A stretch of 64,000 nt of DNA from Blastococcus sp. TF02A-30 (GTDB lineage: Bacteria; Actinomycetota; Actinomycetes; Mycobacteriales; Geodermatophilaceae), in the NCBI RefSeq assembly GCF_003319185.1, contig NZ_QOHJ01000005.1, positions 62,001 through 126,000 on the forward strand, written 5' to 3'. Position 1 is the first letter of the stretch. Each line of letters opens with the position of its first letter. The position numbers and the translations under genes are program-made. Below, piece by piece: positions 1 to 9,800 of this stretch. The notes under the pieces are model-generated. The model searched no databases. It was given only the letters and a program-made list of their open reading frames with translations, and had not been told where the DNA came from.

Positions 1-1042
1 CGGCGGGGGCGTCGGGGTCGGCGAAGAAGCCGACGGCGATGGTGCCCCAGAGGCCGCCGACCAGGTGCACGCCGACGACGTCGAGCGAGTCGTCGTAGCC
101 GAGCTTGTACTTGAGGCCGACGGCGAGGGCGCAGAGCGCACCGGCGACGAACCCGACGATGATCGAGCCGACCGGCGAGAGCGCCGAGCAGGCCGGGGTG
201 ATCGCGACCAGGCCGGCGACGACGCCGGACGCGGCGCCCAGCGAGGTGGAGTGGCCGTCGCGCAGCTTCTCGACCAGCAGCCAGCCCAGCGTCGCCGCGG
301 CCGTGGCCACCAGGGTGTTGACCCAGGCCACCGCGGCGGTGTTGTTCGCGGCGAGGGCGGAGCCGGCGTTGAAGCCGAACCAGCCGAACCACAGCAGCCC
401 GGCGCCGATCATGACCAGCGGCAGGTTGTGCGGGCGCATGGCCTCGCGGCCGAAGCCGCGCCGCTTGCCGAGCACGAGGGCGAGGGCGAGGCCGGCGGCA
501 CCGGCGTTGATGTGCACCGCGGTGCCACCGGCGAAGTCGATCGCCGCCAGGTTGTTGGCGATCCAGCCGCCGACGTGCTCGTCGAGGCTGAAGTCGAAGA
601 CCCAGTGCGCGACCGGGAAGTAGACGATCGTCGCCCAGACGCCGGCGAAGACCATCCACGAGCCGAACTTGGCGCGGTCGGCGATCGCGCCGGAGATCAG
701 CGCCACGGTGATGATGGCGAAGACCGCCTGGAACCCGACGAAGGCCATGGTGGGCAGGCCGCCGGCCTCGCTGGTGGTGTCCTCCATCAGACCCTTGAGC
801 CCGAAGTACTGGCTCGGGTCGCCGAGCAGACCCGCGCCGACGTCGTCGCCGAAGGCGATCGAGTAGCCGTAGAGGACCCAGAGCACGCTGATCAGCGCCA
901 GCGCGCCGAAGCTCATCATCATCATGTTCAGCACGCTCTTCGCGCGGACCATGCCGCCGTAAAAGAGCGCGAGGCCAGGGGTCATCAGCAGCACGAGCGC
1001 CGCGCTGGTGAGGATCCAGGCGGTGTCGCCGGTGTTGACCAC
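1..1042 (-). CDS. amt: Ammonium transporter Amt, C-terminus off the left edge
   Basis: Integral-membrane ammonium/ammonia channel of the Amt/Mep/Rh family. About 347 residues are visible from a GTG start preceded by CAGGAGG, and the rest continues past the left edge. The N-terminal part has successive hydrophobic helices with GLALFYGGM near residue 22. The two conserved pore histidines lie in GGTAVHINAG (about residue 176) and GVHLVGGLWG (about residue 327). In actinobacteria this gene normally heads an amt-glnB-glnD operon, so glnB and glnD are expected just outside the window; that is inference. A GlnR-like site lies about 100-140 bases upstream, which suits nitrogen control. Family assignment is secure. 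Confidence 0.95.
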   Translation of the reverse strand, partial: MVNTGDTAWILTSAALVLLMTPGLALFYGGMVRAKSVLNMMMMSFGALALISVLWVLYGYSIAFGDDVGAGLLGDPSQYFGLKGLMEDTTSEAGGLPTMAFVGFQAVFAIITVALISGAIADRAKFGSWMVFAGVWATIVYFPVAHWVFDFSLDEHVGGWIANNLAAIDFAGGTAVHINAGAAGLALALVLGKRRGFGREAMRPHNLPLVMIGAGLLWFGWFGFNAGSALAANNTAAVAWVNTLVATAAATLGWLLVEKLRDGHSTSLGAASGVVAGLVAITPACSALSPVGSIIVGFVAGALCALAVGLKYKLGYDDSLDVVGVHLVGGLWGTIAVGFFADPDAPA

Positions 1043-1140
1043 GGCAACCTCCTGAGTGGGTCGTCGGCACGGGGCCGGATCGGTGGACGCCGACGCGCTC
1101 GGGCCGAGCGGCGACGTGCAGTTCACCGTGCCGGGGACGT

Positions 1141-1179
1141 GTTTCCCCGAGCCGCGCGACGACGTTTCGCGGTCGTGAA
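1141..1179 (-). promoter_or_regulatory. Probable GlnR-binding site upstream of amt
   Basis: Read on the minus strand, TTCAC, six bases, GAAAC appears, matching the actinobacterial GlnR box gTnAC-n6-GaAAC at 9 of 10 specified or free positions. A second GAAAC lies 23 bases further toward amt, close to the 22-base phasing of tandem GlnR half-sites. It sits 100-140 bases upstream of the amt start, a suitable place for activation under nitrogen limitation. Binding is inferred from the motif only. Confidence 0.5.
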
Positions 1180-1256
1180 CTCCGCGCCGCGTGTCCGGCC
1201 GCTGCGTTTCGGCGGTGTTGCGCGCCCCACCGGAGCGGCCCCTCGGGGCCGGCCGG

Positions 1257-1865
1257 TCACTCGATCGGGCGGACCACCAGCGTCGCGGCGATGTCGTCGG
1301 CGAGCTCGGCGAGGTCGTCGGCCTCGTGCGCCCCGGCGGAGGCCCAGCACATCGTGATCTCGACCGCCTCCGGGTCGGGTCCGCTCGCCAGCAGCGGCGG
1401 CAGCACCCACCAGCGGACCTCCTCGACCAGCTCGCCGAGGCCGTCCTCGCGTGCGGCGGCGCGGATGCCGCGGGAGCGCACCGCCGGCCCCGCGGGCAGC
1501 GGGACGGTGGTGACGTCGGCCTCGCCCACGTGCTCCACCGTCCCCGCCAGCGCCGCCAGCTCCGCGACGTCGGTCGGCGTCTCCGGGAACCGCGACGCGG
1601 TCAGCCAGGCGTAGACGCCCACCTCGGCCTCCGGCACGAGCACGGCGGCCACGTCCTGCCCGGCGCGCGCCGGGTCGGCCGCCCACAGCAGCAGCTGCTC
1701 GGCGAGCCGGCCCACGGCCCCCGGCTGGCCGTCGATCTCGCTTAGCTCGGCGGCGGCGTCCCGGGCCCAGCCCGCCACGTCCGACCCGGGCGGCGGCAGC
1801 GGCAGCCAGCGGTCGACGAGCAGGTCCAGGCCGAGGTCGACGTCCCGGTGCGGCGCCGCGCTCAC
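1257..1865 (-). CDS. Hypothetical protein, 202 aa, translationally coupled
   Basis: I do not recognise a family. The product is acidic and soluble-looking, with no signal peptide or membrane helix, and contains a tryptophan-rich patch (EEVRWWVLPP) around residue 150. The GTG start overlaps the stop of the upstream gene by four bases (GTGA), so the pair is probably translated together. It is the last gene of the ftsY transcription unit; about 215 bases separate it from amt, including a short GC hairpin at 1236-1251 that could end transcription. Confidence 0.7.
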   Translation of the reverse strand: MSAAPHRDVDLGLDLLVDRWLPLPPPGSDVAGWARDAAAELSEIDGQPGAVGRLAEQLLLWAADPARAGQDVAAVLVPEAEVGVYAWLTASRFPETPTDVAELAALAGTVEHVGEADVTTVPLPAGPAVRSRGIRAAAREDGLGELVEEVRWWVLPPLLASGPDPEAVEITMCWASAGAHEADDLAELADDIAATLVVRPIE

Positions 1866-3040
1866 GATCGACGCACAGCCAGCCACAGGAGCAGCCCGAC
1901 CACGGCAACCGCGAGGTATCCGGCAGCCAGCCACTGCTGGACCGCGCCCTCGGCACCCCGGAGGAGCGCGGCACCGTTGAACGCGGCGAAGGCGCCGCAG
2001 AGCCCGCCCAGGAAGCCGGTGCGCGGCAGCATGCGCGGCCAGGTGGAGCTCACCGGCGGGAGGTCGGTGCCCAGGTCCAGGACGCGGTCTCCCCCGAGGG
2101 CAGCGCTCAGGGGCAGCTGCGCCGCCGCGCACAGCCGCTCCAGCTCCTGCCGGGCGCTCTCGTCCGGCAGCCACCGGACGGCGTGCAGCGACTGCAGCAC
2201 CGCTCCCCCGCCGTCGACCAGCTCCACCGTGCCCGGGGTGGTGCGCACGGCGGCCACCGCGGCGGGGTGGACGCCGACGGGCAACCAGCCCTCGACGCCG
2301 TCGCCCTCGCGCACGGCCAGCTCCGGGCCGGTGTCGCGCCGCACGAGCAGCAGCCGGCGCCGGCCGCCGTCGGGGCGCAGCTCGGCGACCACACCGCCCC
2401 GGGTGCGGCGCTCGCCGACCAGGCCCGTCACCACCGGGCCGGCGCCGGCCGCCAGCAGGAGCACGAAGCCGAGGAGCCCGACCGCGGCCCAGCCCGTGGA
2501 CTCGCCGCGGGCGATGCCGAGCCCGACGCCGAGCGCCAGGGCGAGCGTCCCCACCACCGCCCCCGCGGACTGCCACCCGGTCCAGCCGGGCACCGCCCGG
2601 GCCACCGGCACACCGGCGGGGGCGTCGTCCGCCGCGGCTCGGGCCGTCAGGCCGAGCGCGTCGACGAGCGGCCGCAACCCGGTCTCCCGCAGCGGATCGC
2701 CCGTCCCGGCCGCGGGAGGGCGCGCGCTCCACTGCACCACCGGTACGACGAGCAGCGGCCGCTCGGCCGCGTCGCCCACGACCAGCAGCGGCCCCGAGGC
2801 CAGCCCGGCGGCGCGCGCCCGTCCACCGCTGAGGACGCGGGCGGTCGCCGGCCCGTCCGGCCCGTGCGGCCACGACCGCGTGCGTCCCCGCGCCGAGGTC
2901 CAGTGCAGGCCGGACCCGTCGGCGACCAGGCGCGAGCGGCGCGTGGCGGCGCGGAAGGGAGCGGGCAGCGGAGCGGGCGTGACCACGATCCGCCGGGGGT
3001 GGGCTCCGGCCCGCTCCTCGGAGGACGGCCTACGCCTCAC
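1862..3040 (-). CDS. Hypothetical membrane protein, 392 aa
   Basis: Unrecognised membrane protein. A soluble N-terminal third is followed by two hydrophobic segments in the middle (GTLALALGVGLGIA and GLLGFVLLLAAGAG), a second soluble part, and two more helices at the C-terminus (GFLGGLCGAFAAFNGAALL and LAVAVVGLLLWLAV). The GTG start lies inside the end of ftsY, overlapping it by 11 bases, and the stop overlaps the next gene by four. This suggests co-translation of ftsY and the two unknown genes. A membrane role near the SRP receptor is suggested only by position. Confidence 0.7.
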   Translation of the reverse strand: MRRRPSSEERAGAHPRRIVVTPAPLPAPFRAATRRSRLVADGSGLHWTSARGRTRSWPHGPDGPATARVLSGGRARAAGLASGPLLVVGDAAERPLLVVPVVQWSARPPAAGTGDPLRETGLRPLVDALGLTARAAADDAPAGVPVARAVPGWTGWQSAGAVVGTLALALGVGLGIARGESTGWAAVGLLGFVLLLAAGAGPVVTGLVGERRTRGGVVAELRPDGGRRRLLLVRRDTGPELAVREGDGVEGWLPVGVHPAAVAAVRTTPGTVELVDGGGAVLQSLHAVRWLPDESARQELERLCAAAQLPLSAALGGDRVLDLGTDLPPVSSTWPRMLPRTGFLGGLCGAFAAFNGAALLRGAEGAVQQWLAAGYLAVAVVGLLLWLAVRRS

Positions 3041-4217
3041 CCACCAGCCCCTCGGCGAACGCCCGCGGCTCGAACGGCGCGAGGTCGTCGGGACCCTCGC
3101 CGAGCCCGATGAGCTTGACCGGGATGCCGAGCTCCTGCTGCACCCGGACCACGATCCCGCCCTTGGCGGTGCCGTCGAGCTTGGTGAGCACGACACCGGT
3201 CACGGTGACCGCCTCGGTGAACACCCGCGCCTGGACGACGCCGTTCTGCCCGGTGGTCGCGTCGAGCACGAGCAGCACCTCGGTGACCGGCGCCTGCTTC
3301 TCCACGACCCGCTTGACCTTGCCGAGCTCGTCCATCAGGCCGGACTTGGTGTGCAGCCGGCCGGCGGTGTCGACGACGACGGTGTCCACCTCGCCCTCGA
3401 TGCCGGTGCGGACCGCGTCGAACGCCACCGACGCCGGGTCCCCGCCCTCCGGGCCGCGCACGGTGAGGACGCCGACCCGCTCGCCCCAGGTCTCGAGCTG
3501 GTCGGCGGCGGCCGCGCGGAAGGTGTCGGCCGCGCCCAGCACGACGCTCCTGCCGTCGCCGACGAGCGCGCGGGCGATCTTGCCGACCGTCGTCGTCTTG
3601 CCGGCTCCGTTGACGCCGACGACGAGCACGACGCCGGGCCTGCCCTCGCGCCGGTCGGTGCCCAGGGTGCGGTCCAGGTCGGGGCCGAGCACGCCGACCA
3701 GCTCGCGGACCAGCAGCTCGCGCAGCTCGGCGCCGGTGGCGGTCGCCAGCACCATCGACTGGGTGCGCAGCCGCTCGACGATCCGGGTGGTGGCGGCGAT
3801 GCCGACGTCGGCGGCCAGGAGGGTCTCCTCGATCTCCTCCCAGTCGTCCTCGGTGAGCTTCTCCCGCGCCAGCACGGTGAGCAGGCCGCGGCCCAGCGAG
3901 GACTGCGAGCGGGCCAGGCGCGACCGCAGCCGGACCAGGCGGCCGGCCGACGGCGGGGGCGTCTCGAAGACCAGCCCCGGCTCGGGCTCGGCCGGTGGGA
4001 GCTCCACGGCCGGCGGCGCGTCGGGCACCACGGCGTCGGGCTGCTCGACGGTCGGGGCGGGGGCGGTGTCCTGCGGGGGGCGCGGCCGGGTCAGCGTCGT
4101 GCCGACGGCGGCGTCGTCGTCCAGCCGGGTGGTGCGACGGCCACGACCGACCAGCAGGCCGACCCCGGCCACCAGCGCGACGACGAGGATCGCGATCGCG
4201 ATCAGCACGAATTCCAT
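3030..4217 (-). CDS. ftsY: Signal recognition particle receptor FtsY
   Basis: GTPase receptor that docks SRP-ribosome complexes at the cytoplasmic membrane. It has 395 residues. An N-terminal hydrophobic helix (residues 1-24) is typical of actinobacterial FtsY. It is followed by a Pro/Ala/Glu-rich acidic stretch, the helical N domain, and the NG GTPase domain with GVNGAGKT (about 201), DTAGR (about 283) and TKLDG (about 345). The ATG start at MEFVLIAIA fits the family; the frame stays open far upstream but only because of GC bias. It is divergent from the PhoD-like gene with a 54-base gap. Usual actinobacterial context: smc, ftsY, amt. Confidence 0.97.
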   Translation of the reverse strand: MEFVLIAIAILVVALVAGVGLLVGRGRRTTRLDDDAAVGTTLTRPRPPQDTAPAPTVEQPDAVVPDAPPAVELPPAEPEPGLVFETPPPSAGRLVRLRSRLARSQSSLGRGLLTVLAREKLTEDDWEEIEETLLAADVGIAATTRIVERLRTQSMVLATATGAELRELLVRELVGVLGPDLDRTLGTDRREGRPGVVLVVGVNGAGKTTTVGKIARALVGDGRSVVLGAADTFRAAAADQLETWGERVGVLTVRGPEGGDPASVAFDAVRTGIEGEVDTVVVDTAGRLHTKSGLMDELGKVKRVVEKQAPVTEVLLVLDATTGQNGVVQARVFTEAVTVTGVVLTKLDGTAKGGIVVRVQQELGIPVKLIGLGEGPDDLAPFEPRAFAEGLVGEA

Positions 4218-4271
4218 GCCCCGAGTCTCCCAGGGACCGGGGTTCACAGCCGGGTAGGTCAGGCTGTGCCC

Positions 4272-5927
4272 ATGACCTCCGCCGAGCCGACCCCGCCGTC
4301 CCTGCTGCTCGGCCCCCTGCTGCGCCACGTCGACCCGGTCTCGGCCACGGTCTGGGTGGAGACCGACCGGCCGTGCGAGGTCGCCGTCCTGGACCGCCGC
4401 GCGCGCACCTTCGCCGTCGCCGGCCACCACTACGCGCTGGTGGTCGTCGAGGGCCTGGAGCCGGGCAGCACGACGCCGTACGACGTGCGGCTGGACGGGG
4501 CCCGGGTCTGGCCGCCCGAGGAGTCCCCGTTCCCGCCCAGCCGGATCCGCACCCCCGGTGGGCCCGGCCCGTTCCGGCTGGCGTTCGGCTCCTGCCGGTA
4601 CGCCAGCCCCCGGACCGTCGAGGACAGCGAGGGCATCCCGCCCGACGCGCTGGACCTCTACGCCCAGCAGCTGGCCGCCGAGCCGGAGGAGAGCTGGCCC
4701 GACGCACTGGTCCTGCTCGGCGACCAGGTCTACGCCGACGAGCTGACCGAGCCGACGACCGAGTGGATCGCCGCGCGCCGTGACCTGAACCGGGCGCCCG
4801 GCGCGCAGGCGGCGGACTTCGAGGAGTACACCCGGCTCTACGCCGAGTCGTGGACCGATCCGCAGGTGCGCTGGCTGCTGTCCACCATCCCGTCGTCGAT
4901 GATCTTCGACGACCACGAGATGATCGACGACTGGAACACCTCCGCCGCCTGGCGCGCCGAGGTGAGCTCCCAGCCGTGGTGGCACGAGCGGATCACCGGC
5001 GGCCTGGCGAGCTACTGGGTGTACCAGCACCTGGGCAACCTGAGCCCGCAGGAGCTGGCGGAGAACGAGACCTGGCAGGCGGTGCAGGGGCTGCCGCAGG
5101 GCGAGCCCGCGGACGCGCTGCTGCGGGACATGGCCGAGCGGGCCGACGCCGAGCCGGCCGGCATCCGCTGGAGCTACGTGCGGCACTGGGGCGAGGCCCG
5201 GCTGGTCATGGTCGACAGCCGCGCGGGCCGGGTCCTGGAGGAGTCCGCGCGCCGGATGCTGGACGACGCGGAGTTCGACTGGGTCGAGGCCGCGCTGCAG
5301 CGGGCCGTCGAGGAGGGCGTGCAGCACGTCGTCGTCGGCACCTCGCTGCCGTGGCTGCTCCCCCACGCGATCCACGAGCTGGAGCGGTGGAACGAGACGC
5401 TGGCGGTGCGCCACGCCGGGCGGCGCCGCGGGCGGCTGGCGGAGAAGCTGCGCCAGGCGGCCGACCTCGAGCACTGGGCCGCGTTCGGGCACTCGTTCGA
5501 GCGGATGGGGACGGCGCTCACCGCCCTGGCCCGCGGGGAGCACGGGCGCGCGCCGGCCACCGCGCTGGTCCTCGGCGGCGACGTCCACCACGCCTACGCC
5601 GCCGAGCTGGTGCGACCGGGCGGGCTCGAGTCCCGGGTGCACCAGCTGACGGTCTCGCCGCTGCACAACCAGGCACCGCACCCCATCCGCATGGGCTTCA
5701 AGATCGGCTGGAGCCGGGCCGCGCGCTGGTTCACCGAGCGGCTCGCGCGGCTGGCGAAGGCGAAGCCGAGCGAGCTGGAGTGGACGAAGCGGGCCGGGCC
5801 GTTCTTCGGCAACCAGCTCGGCGAGCTGGTGCTCTCCGGGCGCGAGGCGCGCTTCCGGCTGTGGGTGGCCGAGCGCGGCGACCCGCGACTGCGGCAGGTG
5901 CTGGACATGCCGCTGTCGGACGCCTGA
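4272..5927 (+). CDS. PhoD-like alkaline phosphatase / metallophosphatase
   Basis: 551-residue protein of the PhoD-like metallophosphatase family, which hydrolyses phosphate mono- or diesters. An N-terminal beta-sandwich-like domain (about 1-95) precedes the catalytic core, with metal-binding motifs GDQVYADE (about 150), FDDHEMIDDW (about 210) and GGDVHHAY (about 435). No signal peptide or Tat motif is visible at the chosen ATG, unlike classical secreted PhoD, so a cytoplasmic location is likely. Thirteen bases downstream lies a second hydrolase gene of the EEP fold, and the two probably form one transcript. The substrate is not predictable. Confidence 0.85.
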   Translation: MTSAEPTPPSLLLGPLLRHVDPVSATVWVETDRPCEVAVLDRRARTFAVAGHHYALVVVEGLEPGSTTPYDVRLDGARVWPPEESPFPPSRIRTPGGPGPFRLAFGSCRYASPRTVEDSEGIPPDALDLYAQQLAAEPEESWPDALVLLGDQVYADELTEPTTEWIAARRDLNRAPGAQAADFEEYTRLYAESWTDPQVRWLLSTIPSSMIFDDHEMIDDWNTSAAWRAEVSSQPWWHERITGGLASYWVYQHLGNLSPQELAENETWQAVQGLPQGEPADALLRDMAERADAEPAGIRWSYVRHWGEARLVMVDSRAGRVLEESARRMLDDAEFDWVEAALQRAVEEGVQHVVVGTSLPWLLPHAIHELERWNETLAVRHAGRRRGRLAEKLRQAADLEHWAAFGHSFERMGTALTALARGEHGRAPATALVLGGDVHHAYAAELVRPGGLESRVHQLTVSPLHNQAPHPIRMGFKIGWSRAARWFTERLARLAKAKPSELEWTKRAGPFFGNQLGELVLSGREARFRLWVAERGDPRLRQVLDMPLSDA

Positions 5928-5939
5928 GAGGCTGGGCGG

Positions 5940-6755
5940 GTGAGCGACGTCGCCGGGTGGAAGCCCGCTCCCGGACCGGACCAGCCGCCGATCCCGGTCC
6001 GCCTCGTCACGTTCAACACCCACCACGGGGTGGGCGAGGACGGCCGGCACGACCTGCCGCGGCTGGCCCAGGTGCTGGCCGCCGCCGACGCCGACCTCGT
6101 CTGCCTGCAGGAGGTCGACCGGCACTACGGGGAGCGCAGCGAGGACGTCGACCAGGCGCTGCTGCTCTCCCGGGCGCTGGACATGCAGCTGGCGTGGGGC
6201 CCGGCCATCGACGAGCCCCGGCCGGGCGGCGCCCCGCGCCGCCAGTACGGCAACGCGCTGCTGTCGCGGCTGCCGATCCTGATCGGCGACGTGCACCGGC
6301 TGCCGGGCAGCGGCGAGCCGCGGGTCGCGCTGCGCACGATGGTCGAGCTCGACGGTGCCGCGCTCTGGGTCACCACGACGCACCTCACCACCCGCTCGGC
6401 CGAGGAGCGCGCCGCGCAGGTCGCCGCGATCACCGCGCTGCACACCGACGAGATGGAGACCGGGGTGATCGTGGGCGACCTCAACGCCCGCCCCGAGGCC
6501 CCCGAGCTCGACGCCCTGCGGCAGCGGTTCACCGACGCCTGGCAGCTGGCCGGGGCCCGCGAGGACCAGTCCCGCTGGCGGTTCTGGCAGCACGACGAGG
6601 GCCGCACCCACCCGGCGCGCAGCCCGCACCGGCGGATCGACCAGGTCTGGGTCTCCCCGGGCGTGGCCGTCGCCGGCGCCTACGTCCTCGACGCCGAGGG
6701 CGCCTCGGACCACCTGCCGCTCGTCGTCGACCTGCTCGTGCAGTCGGGCGTCTGA
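5940..6755 (+). CDS. Endonuclease/exonuclease/phosphatase (EEP) family hydrolase
   Basis: 271-residue hydrolase of the EEP superfamily (DNase I / sphingomyelinase fold). Conserved catalytic positions are visible: FNTHHG (about 23), CLQEVD with the metal-binding Glu (about 55), GDLNARPEA with the Asp-x-Asn pair (about 179) and the C-terminal SDHLPL (about 256). It begins with GTG 12 bases after the PhoD-like gene, so the two are probably co-transcribed. There is no secretion signal. The fold is certain; the substrate (nucleic acid, phospholipid or inositol phosphate) is unknown. Confidence 0.85.
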   Translation: MSDVAGWKPAPGPDQPPIPVRLVTFNTHHGVGEDGRHDLPRLAQVLAAADADLVCLQEVDRHYGERSEDVDQALLLSRALDMQLAWGPAIDEPRPGGAPRRQYGNALLSRLPILIGDVHRLPGSGEPRVALRTMVELDGAALWVTTTHLTTRSAEERAAQVAAITALHTDEMETGVIVGDLNARPEAPELDALRQRFTDAWQLAGAREDQSRWRFWQHDEGRTHPARSPHRRIDQVWVSPGVAVAGAYVLDAEGASDHLPLVVDLLVQSGV

Positions 6756-6762
6756 AGCAGGA

Positions 6763-6811
6763 CCCCCTCCTCCCCGCCCCTCGTGGGCTCGGGGCGGGCC
6801 CCTGGAGGGGG
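6763..6811. terminator. Likely bidirectional terminator hairpin
   Basis: Between two converging genes lie nested inverted arms: CCCCCTCC pairs with GGAGGGGG and, inside, CCGCCCC pairs with GGGGCGG around a short loop. There is no T-run on either side, so termination efficiency is uncertain. Confidence 0.4.
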
Positions 6812-6814
6812 CCG

Positions 6815-9800
6815 CTAGGCGGTCTCGAGCTCGCGCAGGCGCTGGCTGATGACGCCGGTGATGCCGTCGCCGCGCATGCTCACGCCGTAGAGGGCGTCGG
6901 CGATCTCCATCGTCCGCTTCTGGTGCGTGATGACGATCAGCTGCGACGTCGACCGCAGCTGCTCGACCAGGGTGAGCAGCCGGCCCAGGTTGACGTCGTC
7001 CAGCGCGGCCTCGACCTCGTCGAGGACGTAGAACGGCGAGGGCCGGGCGCGGAAGATCGCCACCAGCAGCGCGACGGCGGTCAGCGACCGCTCACCGCCC
7101 GACAGCAGCGACAGCCGCTTGACCTTCTTGCCCGGCGGCCGCGCCTCGACCTCGACGCCGGTGGTGAGCATCGAGTCGGGCTCGGTGAGCACCAGCCGGC
7201 CGGAGCCGCCCGGGAACAGCGTGGCGAACACGCCCTCGAACTCCCGGGCCACGTCGGCGAAGGCGGTGGCGAAGACGTCGTGGATCCGCTCGTCGACCTC
7301 GCGGACGACGGTGAGCAGGTCGCGGCGCGTGGTCTTGAGGTCCTCCAGCTGCGTGGCGAGGAAGGCGTGCCGCTCCTCGAGCGCCGCGAACTCCTCCAGC
7401 GCCAGCGGGTTCACCTTGCCCAGCGTGGCCAGGTCGCGCTCGGCCCGGGCCGCGCGACGCTCCTGCACGGCGCGCTCGTAGGGCACCGGCTCGGGAACCG
7501 GCTCCCCCGCCGCCTCGGCGGCGGCCTCCTGCCCCGGGGTGGGCGGCACGAGGGCGGCCGGGCCGTACTCGGCCACCAGCGTGGGCAGGTCGACGCCGTA
7601 CTCCTCCGCGGCCCGTCCCTCCAGCGCCTCGATGCGCAGCCGCTGCTCGGCACGGGCCACCTCGTCGCGGTGCACCTCGTCGGTCAGCCGGTCGAGCTCG
7701 GCGGTGGCCGCGCGCACCCGGCCGCGCACCTCCAGCAGCTCGGCCTCGGCGGCCGCGCGGCTGGTGGCCAGCGCGTCCCGCTCGGCGGCCGCACGGGACA
7801 GCGACGTGCCCAGCGCGACCAGTGCCACCTCCGCGTCGGCGCGCACCCGCTCGGCCACGGCGGCGCCCCGCTCCCGGGCCGCCCGCGCTGCGGCCGCCCG
7901 CTCGCGGGCCGCGCGCTCCTGGCGGGCCTGGCGGCGCAACGACTCCGCGCGCCCGTGCAGCGCCCGCGCCCGCTCCTCGGCGGTGCGCACGGCCAGCCGG
8001 GCCTCGGTCTCGGACTGGCGGGCCACCGACACCTCGGCGCGCAGCCGGTCGCGCTCCTCGGTCGAGGGCTCCTCCTCCACCGGCGCGCTCTGCGCCTCGG
8101 CCAGCCGCTGCTCGAGCCCGGTGAGCGCGACCTGCGCCTGCTCGACCGCTCCCTCGGCGCGCACGCGGGCGGCCCGGTGCCGCTCGGCCTCCGCGGCGGC
8201 GGAGCGGGCGGCCGCGCCGAGCTCGGCCAGCTCCGCGGCGACGGCGGACCGCCCCTTGTCCGCTGCCTGGCGGGCGGCCAGGGCGGTGTCGACGTCGGCG
8301 GAGCGGGCGCGGGCGGTCTCCCGCGCGGCGGCGAGCTGGTCGGCGAGGTCGGCCGCCCGGGTCACCGCGGCGGCGAGCTCGCGCTCGGCCTCGTCCACCC
8401 GGGCGCGCACCTCGAGGTTGGACGGCGCGTCGCGCTGACCGCCCAGCGCCCAGTCGGCGCCGAGCAGGTCGCCCTCGGCCGTCACGGCGCGCACCCGCGG
8501 GTGGGTGCGCACCAGCCCCACCGCGGCGGTCAGGTCGGGGACGAGCGCGACGCGCTCCAGGGCGCGGGCCAGCGCGGGGCGCAGCTCGACCGGCGCCTCG
8601 ACCGCGTCCAGCGCCCAGCGGGCGCCTGCGGGCAGCTCCGGCCACCCCTCGCGCGGCACGGGCGGCAGGCCGCCGGTGACCAGCAGGCCCGCACGCCCGC
8701 CGCCGCTGCCGCCGAGGTGGGCCAGCGCGGCCGCGGCCTCGGCGACGCCGGAGACGACGACGGCGTCGGCCATCCCGCCCAGGGCGGCGGCCAGCGCCAC
8801 CTCGTCGCCCGGGTGCACCGTCAGCCGCTCGGTCACCGGGCCGAGCACGCCGGGGAGCCCGGCGGCGAGCACCGCGGCGGCGCCGTCGGCCGGGGTGAGA
8901 CCGAGGGCCAGGGCGTCACGGCGGGCCTGCCAGGACGCGCGGTCGCGCTCGGCGGCCCGCTCCGCGGCGGTCAGCTCGCTGACGACCGTGGCCGCCGCGG
9001 CGTGCGCGGCCACGGCGTCCTGGTGGGCGGTGACCAGCGCGACGTCGGAGTCCTCCTGCTCCTCGGCGGCGCCGCGGCGCTCGGCCAGCCGCTCGGCGGC
9101 GACCTCGGCGCGGTCGGCAGCCTCGCCGGCGGCCACGGCCAACCGCTCGATCTCCGACTGCCCGGCGGCGACCTTCGACTGGGCGGCGGCGACCTGCCCG
9201 GAGAGGCGGGCCAGCCCCTCCCGGCGGTCGGCCAGGGCCCGCGCTGCGGCGACCCAGGCCTTCTCGGCCTCGGCGAGGGCGGTCTCCAGCCGGCCGCGCT
9301 CGGCCACGACGGCGGCCAGCCGGCCGCGCTCGGCCTCCAGGCCGGCGGCGAGCTCGGCCTCGGTGGCCGCGACGCGGTCGGCCTCGGCGTCGAGCTGGTC
9401 GGGATCGCGCCCGGCGGTGGCCGCGGGTGCGGCGGCGGCGAGGTGGCGGGAGCGCTCGGCGGCCAGCGACGCCACACCGCGGAAGCGCTCGGTCAGCGCC
9501 GACAGCCGGTACCAGGTCTCCGACGCCGCGGCCAGCTGCGGAGCGCTGGCGGCCAGCTCGCGCTCCAGCTCCGACTCCCGGCGGGCGACGACGGCGAGGT
9601 CGCGCTCGACGGCGGTCCGGCGCTCGCGGGCGGCCGTCTCGTCGGCGACGTCCTTGTCCAGCGCGTCGCGCAGCTGCACGAGGTCGTCGGCCAGCAGCCG
9701 CAGGCGGGCGTCGCGCAGGTCGGCCTGCACCCCCGCCGCCCGGCGGGCGACCTCGGCCTGGCGGCCCAGCGGCTTGAGCTGGCGGCGCAGCTCGGCGGTG

